DNA of 64,000 nucleotides from an uncultured Eubacteriales bacterium (GTDB lineage Bacteria; Bacillota; Clostridia; Monoglobales; Monoglobaceae), in assembly GCA_900545865.1 (NCBI GenBank), contig URAN01000004.1, forward strand, positions 35,026 through 99,025, read 5' to 3'. Below the pieces are notes generated by a model, which saw only the letters and a program-made list of their open reading frames with translations, did not search any database and was not told where the DNA came from. Every line of letters starts with the position of its first letter. Position 1 is the stretch's first letter. Shown here piece by piece: positions 35,813 through 44,404 of the stretch. Position numbers and translations under genes: made by a program.

Positions 35813-36385
35813 TTACTCGGGCTTGGTTTCAAGCTTTAACGGATAATCGCCCAGCTTATCAACCTTAAATCCGTTTTTCTTATATGTTGCGTAATCAAAC
35901 GCCTCAAGCTCGTCAATCGCAAGTTTATGGAACTCATAAAAATTGTGCCACCATTCATAACCGCTGCCGAGTTCGGCATTTAAATACGCATCCGCTATGT
36001 CGCATCCCATTTGCGGCGCAACATAAAACGCGCCCATCGCAAGAACGTTTACGCCGTTACCCGTAATCGCGCGCAATGCCGCCGGAACACTCTCAACCAC
36101 ACCTGCGTGAACGTGCGGACACTTGCTCGCCGCAATGTGTATTCCCATTCCCGTTCCGCAGAACACCAACGCACGCTCAAACTCGCCCTCGGCAATCATT
36201 GAGCCGATACGCAAGCCGATTCTATGAAACATTAAGTCGGTATCGTCGGGGTCTGAATCGGCTCTCACACCTATATCGGTTATCGTCCAACCCTTTTTTC
36301 GCAGATGTTCACATACCGCCTCTTTTAGCGGAAATCCCGCAAAATCCGCACCCACAAGTATTTGTTTGTCTTTAATTGTTTTCAT
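35813..36385 (-). CDS. RpiB/LacAB-family sugar-phosphate isomerase (190 aa)
   Basis: Family core: LVGADFAGFPLKEAVCEHLR, DIGVRADSDPDD, ALVFCGTGMGIHIAASKCPH with the catalytic Cys, and ITGNGVNVLAMGAFYVAP. It is about 40 residues longer than ribose-5-phosphate isomerase B, with a C-terminal tail (YEWWHNFYEFHKLAIDELEA) that suggests another sugar phosphate substrate. A GAGAGGTG site precedes the ATG. It is the last gene of the operon with the GH78 rhamnosidase and the solute-binding protein, which hints at a role after rhamnoside or pentoside uptake (inference). Confidence 0.88.
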   Translation of the reverse strand: MKTIKDKQILVGADFAGFPLKEAVCEHLRKKGWTITDIGVRADSDPDDTDLMFHRIGLRIGSMIAEGEFERALVFCGTGMGIHIAASKCPHVHAGVVESVPAALRAITGNGVNVLAMGAFYVAPQMGCDIADAYLNAELGSGYEWWHNFYEFHKLAIDELEAFDYATYKKNGFKVDKLGDYPLKLETKPE

Positions 36386-36408
36386 AGTTTAACACCTCTC
36401 GCTTAAAT

Positions 36409-37830
36409 TTAATAATCCAAATTATCAAGATAATTCTGTTGGAAGTCCGAATTTGCTTTCTTTAAAAGTTCGGCACAATCCGCATTTTTGTCTGTCAGTA
36501 CCGCCTGAATACAGTTATCCAAAATTCCATAAAGCTCCTGTGCGCAAACCGGTTCCTCGGGGTGCAGTTTACAATCGCCCAAATCAGCCACAAAATCATT
36601 GTAAAGCTTAACATGATTCGGATTTCCGTTTGCAAGTTTATCTCTCAATTCGCGTTCGTATTTTACCGCATCGGAATCGTTGTTCCACGGTGACATACTC
36701 TTAACCGTTATAAGCTCGTTGTTGCCCAATCTGGTTTTTATATCCTTTTCCTTATTTTCCTTGTACTGTTCAGTCAAATCGGGTGAATATGCTGTCTTTA
36801 TCCACTTTATCGCACCCTCAATCTGTTTATCGCTTGAACCTTTTGAAACAGCGAATACGCTTCCGCCCATTAATGTTACATGGTCTTTCGGACCTCTCGG
36901 TATTGCCATCATTCCTATTGAATCGGGGTTCATTTCATATGAGCGAACATCCGCCGGCATATCTCCCGCGGCAATTACCATTGCGCCCTGACCCGTGCCG
37001 AATGTCTTAAACTGTTCGGTGTAATCCACAAACGTATTGCTCGGCAGGACATCATACTTCCACTTTAAATCCTTGATGAACTGCAAAGCCTCTGCCGCCT
37101 CGGGCGAATCGAATGTTGCCTTCCACTTATCTCCGTCCTTTTTCATAAACTCTGTTCCGTATGACCATGCAACCGATGTGAATATCCAGCCGCCAACATT
37201 GTTCGCCGTCGGGAAGATAAATCCCGGTACGCCCGTTGCCTTTTTAATCTTCACCGCAAACTCGGCAAGCTCGTTCCAGTCTTTCGGCTGTTTCGGCGTT
37301 CCGTCTTCATTCATAAGTCCTGCCTTTTTAAACAAATCTACGTTATAGGCAAGACCCAAAACATATGATGCAAACGGATATGCATAGACCTTTCCGTCTT
37401 TTGAAACAACGTCCATAACATCTTTATTCATTTTATCGTATATTCCCTGTTTTTTCAACTCATCGGTCAAATCCGCACCGTAACCGGCATTGATTATTTG
37501 AGATACCTCAGTAAAGTTTGTGTTAAACAGAACAGGTAGCTGTCCGCCCGCAGCTTTTGCATAAAAACTTTTAAGGTCAAAGCTCCAGTTATCGGGTTGA
37601 ATAACAAACTCGGTGTTATCCGCCTCAAATTTTTGCTTTCTATCTTCCATATTTTGCTTTTCCTGTCCCTCTTTTGACGGCCAGCTTCCAACCGATATAA
37701 TCGTTCTTCCGTTCTCATCGGTCACATTCTCTGTCTTTTTGCCGCAGGAGGCAAAGATTGACATTGCCAACGCGCCAACGGTCATCAACGCAACCGCCTT
37801 TTTTACTTTGTTAATTTTAATCATTTTCAT
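36409..37830 (-). CDS. Extracellular sugar-binding lipoprotein (ABC family 1)
   Basis: 473 aa with a lipoprotein signal (lipobox SIFASCGKK) and the layout of carbohydrate ABC transporter binding proteins: TIISVGSWPSKEGQEKQNME, PVLFNTNFTEVSQIINAGYG, VYAYPFASYVLGLAYNVDLF, and KGSSDKQIEGAIKWIKTAYS. It would hold an oligosaccharide outside the membrane and hand it to a permease. No permease genes are nearby, so it must use one encoded elsewhere. It lies 21 bases after the GH78 rhamnosidase gene and 23 before the isomerase gene. Confidence 0.9.
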   Translation of the reverse strand: MKMIKINKVKKAVALMTVGALAMSIFASCGKKTENVTDENGRTIISVGSWPSKEGQEKQNMEDRKQKFEADNTEFVIQPDNWSFDLKSFYAKAAGGQLPVLFNTNFTEVSQIINAGYGADLTDELKKQGIYDKMNKDVMDVVSKDGKVYAYPFASYVLGLAYNVDLFKKAGLMNEDGTPKQPKDWNELAEFAVKIKKATGVPGFIFPTANNVGGWIFTSVAWSYGTEFMKKDGDKWKATFDSPEAAEALQFIKDLKWKYDVLPSNTFVDYTEQFKTFGTGQGAMVIAAGDMPADVRSYEMNPDSIGMMAIPRGPKDHVTLMGGSVFAVSKGSSDKQIEGAIKWIKTAYSPDLTEQYKENKEKDIKTRLGNNELITVKSMSPWNNDSDAVKYERELRDKLANGNPNHVKLYNDFVADLGDCKLHPEEPVCAQELYGILDNCIQAVLTDKNADCAELLKKANSDFQQNYLDNLDY

Positions 37831-37851
37831 TTTTCCATACCTTTCTTTATT

Positions 37852-40017
37852 TTAAAATTCATACTCACCTTTGGATAATTCCTGTATTTTCCCGCCAATG
37901 TTTACCTGCGCCGCGGCAGGAATCCTAATATTGTACTTGGTCTTTCCGCAGGAGTTTTCCCACCTGACAAAAACCTCACCCAAATCGGTCTTAACACTTC
38001 CCTCTGCCCAATCGAGCCTTTGATTGGGCATGGGCGAGATTCTTATATTCAGACGACCGTTTTTTTCGCCGTTCAGCTTTATTCCCAAAACCGTTTCATA
38101 CATCCACGCCGCTATCGAGCCGAACGAATAATGGTTGAACGAATTCATTTTCGCTGACCAAAATTCTCCGTTTTCGTTTATTCCGTCCCAATGTTCCCAG
38201 ATTGTTGTCGCCCCGAGATTGACTGAATAAAGCCACGACGGATAACTCTCTTTAAGCAAAAGCGAATATGCGATATCATTGTATCCGTTTTCGGATAACA
38301 CCGTCAAAAGATATGACGTTGCCAAAAATCCCGTTGAGAGCGCTCCGTTGTTTTTTTGTATCAGCCCGGCAAGCTGTGCCGCGGTTTGTTCTCTGTCATC
38401 GGTCAAGTTAAATGCAAGCGCAAGCGTGCATTCTGTTTGCGAATAGTATTCGCAAAAGCGCCGTTTAAAAGCCTTTGTGATATTATCATGCAATGATACG
38501 TACTTTTCGTTCGGTTTTCCTATAATCTCAAGCGCCTTTGAGAGAATATAGGTCGAGTGTGCAAAGTATGCGCTTGCGATAAAATCATCTCTGCGCCGTA
38601 TTTCATCGGGATTGTCCAGACGGTCTAAATGCAGCCAGTCGCCCAATTGTGTATGCCCGAGCCATAAATACTCTTCTTCTCCATAACCGTGCATATACTC
38701 AACCCACGCAATCATGCTGTCAATCTGACGTTCGAGTATCTTTTTATCACCGTATATCCTGTACATTTCCCATGGGATAATCACAGCCGCGTCACCGTAA
38801 GCCGCAGAAGTCGCCTCTTCGCTTCCGTCGAGTACGTCGGGGACGATATACGGCACAGTACCGTTCGGATATTGATCTGCGCTCAGGTCATTCAGCCATT
38901 TCGAAAAGAACCTGCGAACATCAAAGTTATACATAGCCGCCTTTGCAAAGACCTGCGCGTCTGCCGTCCAACCGAGTCTCTCATCCCTTTGAGGACAGTC
39001 GGTAGGAACGTCTAAAAAGTTGTCCTTTTGACTCCAGATAATATTCGAATAAAGCTTATTCACCTTTTCGTTTGAGCATTTAAAATGTCCCGTTCTTTTC
39101 ATATCGGAATATACCGCTATTGCTTCAAAATTGTCAACGGATATATCGGGCGGAAATTCATCCAATCGTATATACCGAAACCCCATAAAAGTATGGTGCG
39201 GCTTATAGCTTTGCCGTCCTTCTTTGCATATGTAAACAATTCTTTGTTTTGCGCTTCTTAAATTTTCGGTATAAAAATTTCCGTCACCATCCAAAATCTC
39301 CGCATGGCTGTAACATAATCTGTCACCTTTTTTTGCACAAATATCAAACGAAACATATCCCGTTATGTTCTGACCGAAATCGATTAGCGTTTCGCCCTTT
39401 GGCGTTTTCAACATTCGCACGGGGCGTATGTGTTCGTGTTCGGTCACAAACTCGCCCTCTTGGGGAATCAGCTGTGTTTTCGGCGCATGGAATCTCGGCG
39501 TTTTCTTTCGGTTTTGTTCCGAAAATGTTGCGTCATATATTTCACCGTCATATATTTCGCTGAATCGAACCGCGCTTTCGGCACTTTCCCATCTGTTATC
39601 GGTTGGGATAACTGTATGACTTCCGTCCTCATATGTAACGGTTAATTGTGCAATCATCGCGGTCACACCGCCGTAGCAATCGGTAAAGCCGTAAGTCACA
39701 AGTCTGCCGCGATACCAACCCTTTCCCACATTAACCGCGATTTCATTTTCGGTTTGGTCTTTATTTTCATCGAACAGAATCAAATCCGTCACATCATATT
39801 CCTGGTACTGATGCCGCTTGTAATACGATGTCCACCCGGGCGCCATTATGAAATTTCCGACGCGTTTTCCGTTAATTTCCGCTTCGTAAACACCCATTGC
39901 GCTTATGCACAGCACAGCCTTTTGCACCCTTGCCTTTACATCGAATTTTCTTATAAAAACAGGACACACATCCTTGTAATCATAATGCGGTTTAATCCAG
40001 TAAGCCTCTTTAAACAT
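37852..40017 (-). CDS. Alpha-L-rhamnosidase, GH78 (721 aa)
   Basis: Hydrolyses terminal alpha-L-rhamnose. Domain order matches GH78: an N-terminal beta domain (YEAEINGKRVGNFIMAPGWT, then YDVTDLI), a second beta domain with HFKCSNEKVNKLYSN, the (alpha/alpha)6 barrel with DCPQRDERLGWTADAQVFAK carrying the general-acid Glu, TTIWEHWDGI carrying the likely base Glu, and a C-terminal beta domain (LDWAEGSVKTDLGEVFVRWE). There is no signal peptide, so it acts on imported oligosaccharides. A GAGGAAA site precedes the ATG. It lies in the operon with SLH proteins upstream and the sugar-binding lipoprotein downstream. Confidence 0.94.
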   Translation of the reverse strand: MFKEAYWIKPHYDYKDVCPVFIRKFDVKARVQKAVLCISAMGVYEAEINGKRVGNFIMAPGWTSYYKRHQYQEYDVTDLILFDENKDQTENEIAVNVGKGWYRGRLVTYGFTDCYGGVTAMIAQLTVTYEDGSHTVIPTDNRWESAESAVRFSEIYDGEIYDATFSEQNRKKTPRFHAPKTQLIPQEGEFVTEHEHIRPVRMLKTPKGETLIDFGQNITGYVSFDICAKKGDRLCYSHAEILDGDGNFYTENLRSAKQRIVYICKEGRQSYKPHHTFMGFRYIRLDEFPPDISVDNFEAIAVYSDMKRTGHFKCSNEKVNKLYSNIIWSQKDNFLDVPTDCPQRDERLGWTADAQVFAKAAMYNFDVRRFFSKWLNDLSADQYPNGTVPYIVPDVLDGSEEATSAAYGDAAVIIPWEMYRIYGDKKILERQIDSMIAWVEYMHGYGEEEYLWLGHTQLGDWLHLDRLDNPDEIRRRDDFIASAYFAHSTYILSKALEIIGKPNEKYVSLHDNITKAFKRRFCEYYSQTECTLALAFNLTDDREQTAAQLAGLIQKNNGALSTGFLATSYLLTVLSENGYNDIAYSLLLKESYPSWLYSVNLGATTIWEHWDGINENGEFWSAKMNSFNHYSFGSIAAWMYETVLGIKLNGEKNGRLNIRISPMPNQRLDWAEGSVKTDLGEVFVRWENSCGKTKYNIRIPAAAQVNIGGKIQELSKGEYEF

Positions 40018-40056
40018 ATAGTGTTTTCCTCATTTCATACATCAATATTAAGCGTT

Positions 40057-42714
40057 TTATCTGTGTGCAAAAACGTGCATAAGCTTTTGCCAGTTTGTTC
40101 CGGCTATAATCACCGAACAATCCTTTCCGTAATCCGAAAACGGTTTCAAGTCAGAGCTTGTGCCCACTATAATCTCGTCTTTTTCACGGTCATATATGAC
40201 GACTCTCGTTAAACCAACTGCGTTCATATTAAGAATTTCGTCAACAGCTCCGCCCCATTCATAGCCTAACTCGACACCGCCCGAATATGCTTTGTGCAAA
40301 TATCCGCAAAGCGTTCTGTGTTCAGACGTATTTTCGCCGATCGGATTCACTATGTTTGCAGACGGCTGATATACCGTTTCGGTTGATGCAAGCTTACCCG
40401 TCATCTCGTTCAAGCCGTACCTGAAAACATCTCCTCGCTCATAGCCCTTGGAATTAAAGTCAAAATCATCGTCAACTTCAACCTCCAAAGCTGCACCCTC
40501 ATACGTAAACATCTTAACTTTTGTAATGTTATTTCCCTCCGAGTCAAGCGTTTCATATGAATAATCATACATTGCCGCCCAATCGGAAATCTTTGTCCCC
40601 GTTGCGGAATTAAGCCGAATCAAAATATATTCTTCAAAAAATTCAGGCTGCGACGTAGTTCTGTAGCTTATTGCATTTTCATAAACGCCCTCGCTCAGCG
40701 ACCCTACTCTAAAGTACTTATCCTCTGCCGAACCGACCGCCGCATCATCCGGGACTATAAAAATCTTGGTGTCGGGGCCGACCGCCATAAGTCTGCCGAG
40801 CCTTCCGCTTGATACGGTATAGTACGAATAGTCATAAGCTGAGGTATCGCTGTCACGTTTTACGATTTTTTTGTTTATAACAAGCTGTGACGTGCTGTCG
40901 CCGCTTTCCTTTGCCGTATATAATCGGGTAATATCACCGTCCGAATTTGTGCTGTAACCTATCATCTGTGCAACCGTTGCCGCCGAACCCTTCAGCAGCT
41001 TATAAGCGTCACCGACATTTTCGCTGAATTTTTTATCGTTTATTCTGAATGTATCGGCGCTGTTCAAATAGACAATCTTACCGCTTGATGCCAAGACTTT
41101 GATTTTAAGACGTGCACCGATTCCCTCGTCTGCGCTGCAATTAATCAAAAATCCGACATTCATACTTGTTCCCGATGTTACTTCATAATCTGCGATATAA
41201 CCTTTTATATCAAGCAAAACGGTAATTTTTTGACCGAGGTATCTGTTTATATCATTAAACTTTGTCTTTGCATCCCCGTCATAAAATTCCAACACTTCAT
41301 CGCCTATCTTGACTTTCCTATCAGATATGTTTACAACGTTCAGCTTTTCCGAAATTTGTGTGTTCGAAATGTATATCTTTGCATATTTACCGTCGTATGA
41401 TTCATACACCGACAACACATCTCCGCGCTTGACGCTTTCGAATGTTGCCGATGCGCCGTCCGAACCGATTATCAACAGCTTGTCATAATCGCTTTCATTG
41501 AGCGAAACCGAACTTTTGGTTATCTTGTCTTTGACGGATTTATCGAGTGTGCTTATGCTATCCGCAACAATATTCCTATATTCCCATACAATCGCCGCGG
41601 AATATACTCCGTTTGTTTTGATAAGCGTAAGCTCATATCTCTTATGCGAAAAAACATCAAAAACATCGTTTTTGCGATACCGACCGTTATAAATCATCGT
41701 GATATTTTGAGGAATGTAAACGGACTTTTCTCTGCCGTTTTGTTCGGTATACGAAAGCTTTCCGCTATTCTTGTCAAAGGTACAGTCGGGGTCTGCGGAT
41801 ATGTTTAGGGTATCATCCGATGAAATCGGTTCAATCCATATAATCGTGCCTTTATTCTGTTCGTTTCGGCTTGCCTTTTTGTATATAAACTCAACATCCC
41901 TGCCGAGACATTCGTCCATATCAAAGTTCGGCGCATTATATCTGACCGAATCGATTATAACAACGTCCTCATCCACATCCGCTCCGTTTATATCCATTCC
42001 GCCGATACAAGTAACCTTTCCGCTTTTTATATACTCGGCGTTTCTCGATACCTCCATAAACGTTTCATTGCTTTTCGTCACATCCGTACCGTTCGTTTCG
42101 TAACATTCGGCGTACAGCGTGTTATAAATCATTTTGAGCAGGTTGACAAGCTTAAAATCTCCGCTTGTTTGGGTGACATTATCCAAAACACCAAGCTTTG
42201 AGCAAATATTTCTGCTTTCCGAAATATCTGACGTTATGCTTTCGATGCCGCCGAAGCCGAGTGCTTTGGCAAAGATTTTGTATGCGTGTTCAATCTGCAT
42301 CTTTTCATTCGGTCTGAAAAGCTTGTCGCCGACCCCCGACATATATCCGCCCGCGGTCAAAGCCGTAATCTCATCAAATGCAAAGTATGTCGGCGCAACA
42401 TCGTTATAATACAATGTTTCCGAACCGACCGCCGATATATTCAGCATCCTCGCCATATACTGAGCAAAATCCGCACGCGAAATTGTTGTGTTCTCGTCAA
42501 GCGTTTCTGCGCTTATCGTGCTTTCCGCTATATCAAACAGCTTTAGAATTTCAATCTCCCGTGATAAATCGTCTGTTGCCGAATCCGCATCGGCCGCCGA
42601 TACACCGATGTTTCCCGAAAATGCAATTCCGACAATCATCATCGCGCACAAAGCCTTTGTCAAAATATTTGTAAATTTGTTCATCAGTCTGAAATTTCTT
42701 TTTCCTTTTTTCAA
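40057..42714 (-). CDS. SLH-domain surface protein (885 aa), TTG start
   Basis: The TTG at 42714 has GAGG eight bases upstream, while the first in-frame ATG (42684) has no well-spaced site; TTG is therefore preferred. A signal peptide follows (NKFTNILTKALCAMMIVGIA, cleavage near VSA). Residues about 45-215 hold SLH repeats (TISRADFAQYMARMLN, YFAFDEITALTAGGYMSG, KLFRPNEKMQIEHAYKIFAK). The rest is beta-rich with no catalytic motif and parallels the 864-aa protein at 1237-3831, with SVYIPQNITMIYNGRYRKND matching its IYNG segment. Likely a wall-bound scaffold or stalk. The gene starts ten bases after the next SLH gene upstream, in the glycan operon. Confidence 0.83.
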   Translation of the reverse strand: MKKGKRNFRLMNKFTNILTKALCAMMIVGIAFSGNIGVSAADADSATDDLSREIEILKLFDIAESTISAETLDENTTISRADFAQYMARMLNISAVGSETLYYNDVAPTYFAFDEITALTAGGYMSGVGDKLFRPNEKMQIEHAYKIFAKALGFGGIESITSDISESRNICSKLGVLDNVTQTSGDFKLVNLLKMIYNTLYAECYETNGTDVTKSNETFMEVSRNAEYIKSGKVTCIGGMDINGADVDEDVVIIDSVRYNAPNFDMDECLGRDVEFIYKKASRNEQNKGTIIWIEPISSDDTLNISADPDCTFDKNSGKLSYTEQNGREKSVYIPQNITMIYNGRYRKNDVFDVFSHKRYELTLIKTNGVYSAAIVWEYRNIVADSISTLDKSVKDKITKSSVSLNESDYDKLLIIGSDGASATFESVKRGDVLSVYESYDGKYAKIYISNTQISEKLNVVNISDRKVKIGDEVLEFYDGDAKTKFNDINRYLGQKITVLLDIKGYIADYEVTSGTSMNVGFLINCSADEGIGARLKIKVLASSGKIVYLNSADTFRINDKKFSENVGDAYKLLKGSAATVAQMIGYSTNSDGDITRLYTAKESGDSTSQLVINKKIVKRDSDTSAYDYSYYTVSSGRLGRLMAVGPDTKIFIVPDDAAVGSAEDKYFRVGSLSEGVYENAISYRTTSQPEFFEEYILIRLNSATGTKISDWAAMYDYSYETLDSEGNNITKVKMFTYEGAALEVEVDDDFDFNSKGYERGDVFRYGLNEMTGKLASTETVYQPSANIVNPIGENTSEHRTLCGYLHKAYSGGVELGYEWGGAVDEILNMNAVGLTRVVIYDREKDEIIVGTSSDLKPFSDYGKDCSVIIAGTNWQKLMHVFAHR

Positions 42715-42724
42715 TTCATTCGCC

Positions 42725-44344
42725 TCACTTTACATACTCTAATATTCCGAATGCCATCTTTGCCGCCTCGGCGCGTGTCGCCGTATCCAAAGGGCTGAAC
42801 AAATTATCTCCCGTTCCGTTTATAATTCCAAGTTCCGACAGGCACGAAACGGCATCTTTTGCATACTCGGATATTATCTCGGCATCGTCAAATTTATTCT
42901 GCGGTTCTTTAACCGAATCAATATGGGCTTTAATAATATTATATAAAATCACAGCCATATCCTGTCTCGAAACGGGTTCGCCAACGCCGAATGTTCCGTC
43001 ATCCCGTCCGCGAACCAGCCCCGAATCATACGCCGCCTTTAAATATCCCGTGTACCACTCTCCAGATACTTCGTCCGAGAAAACAACGGTCTTATCGGAT
43101 GAGTCGAGTCCGCAAATGTTCACGCATATTTTAACGAATTCTTCTCTGGTGACAGTATCGTTGGGTTCAAACAGTTCATCCGACCTTCCGTTAATAATAC
43201 CCCTGTCCGCAAGGGTCGATATTGCCTCATACGCCCACGGAACAGTGTCCAAATCGATAAACCTCATATTAACGACAGGCGTTTGCTCATCACTTTCGGT
43301 CTTTGTTTTTCCCGATGCGACATAACCTCCGCCGCCCGAGCCGCCCGAACTCGACGAAGATGTTCCGCTTTGCGTTTTAAGATTTTTAAAATATTCGATG
43401 AATTTATCAAAATCCGAAAAATCGTTTCCTGCCGCCTGTCTGTACTTCTCGGTTTCGTCTGATTTTGTAACGCCGCTGACATCCGAAAAATCAGCCAGAA
43501 CCTCACCGATATTACTTATTCCGTTCGGATATTTTACCACACTCAATATAAGTGCGCGCTTAATTTGTTCCTCTAAATCCGAATACTTATTATATTTTTT
43601 CTGCTTTAAAATCTGCAAAATTTTCTCCGCCGCCGCGTTGTTCGAGGTTTGAGCCTTATACCATTTCTCGATTTTTTCATCATTGAAACGGATATACTCA
43701 TCCAAGTCCGACATATTGTTTGCCGCGCCGTTATTCAGCATACACGCCGTAACGCTTCCGCACCAAAGTGCATTTGAATCCTTCGAACTGCGTATATTAT
43801 TGATTTCGGTTTTCAAGAACGCATACATAATACTTTCGATTTTCGCTCTGTCGATATTATCGGGAATATTATCGCATCTGAGAATATACGCATTGTTGCC
43901 GCTTGCAAGAAAGCTTGAAAAGCTCTCTTGGCTTTCCATGTTATTTTTCAGTTCCGCCAAAACCTCGGCGAAATCCGAGTCCTTTACGATGTTGATTTCA
44001 AAGCTTTTTTCCGTGCCGTCCGTCAGGCATACAAGCTTTGCCGCATAGCGTCCGCTTTCCTTAAACTGCGGAAAGGAAAACGAAAAATCGTTTTCCTTTT
44101 CCTTTAAATCAAGCTGTTCGGCAAATGCAACCGAGCCGACCGCCATACCGCTTTCGAATCCACAGTTCGGCTTTAGAATCTCCAAAACCAGACTCTCGGC
44201 TTCATTACTCGGCGCGACGGTTCCCGTTACGGTAATCGTTTCATCGTTTATCTCTGTTTTATAATCCAAAACTTCACCGTACACCGTTTTGGAAAAGAAC
44301 AGTGCTGCCGTAATTATCGGTATTGCCAATACTTTCTTTTTCAT
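42725..44344 (-). CDS. SLH protein with three C-terminal SLH repeats (539 aa)
   Basis: ATG 44344 is preceded by GGAGG; the longer TTG start would include that site. Signal peptide MKKKVLAIPIITAALFFSKT. A short Ig-like region (about 25-120) leads into a helix-rich region (about 120-330), a Ser/Gly linker, and three canonical SLH repeats at about 365-539 (PWAYEAISTLADRGIINGRS, WYTGYLKAAYDSGLVRGRDD, YAKDAVSCLSELGIINGTGD). Each has the TREEF-like or TRAEA-like end. No catalytic residues are seen. The helical part and linker resemble those of the 995-aa SLH protein at 3851-6838. Confidence 0.88.
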   Translation of the reverse strand: MKKKVLAIPIITAALFFSKTVYGEVLDYKTEINDETITVTGTVAPSNEAESLVLEILKPNCGFESGMAVGSVAFAEQLDLKEKENDFSFSFPQFKESGRYAAKLVCLTDGTEKSFEINIVKDSDFAEVLAELKNNMESQESFSSFLASGNNAYILRCDNIPDNIDRAKIESIMYAFLKTEINNIRSSKDSNALWCGSVTACMLNNGAANNMSDLDEYIRFNDEKIEKWYKAQTSNNAAAEKILQILKQKKYNKYSDLEEQIKRALILSVVKYPNGISNIGEVLADFSDVSGVTKSDETEKYRQAAGNDFSDFDKFIEYFKNLKTQSGTSSSSSGGSGGGGYVASGKTKTESDEQTPVVNMRFIDLDTVPWAYEAISTLADRGIINGRSDELFEPNDTVTREEFVKICVNICGLDSSDKTVVFSDEVSGEWYTGYLKAAYDSGLVRGRDDGTFGVGEPVSRQDMAVILYNIIKAHIDSVKEPQNKFDDAEIISEYAKDAVSCLSELGIINGTGDNLFSPLDTATRAEAAKMAFGILEYVK

Positions 44345-44404
44345 TATATCACCGTACCTCCGCAAATAAAATTTAGTCTTGCAATGTTGAGTATTTAAGC
44401 TGTT

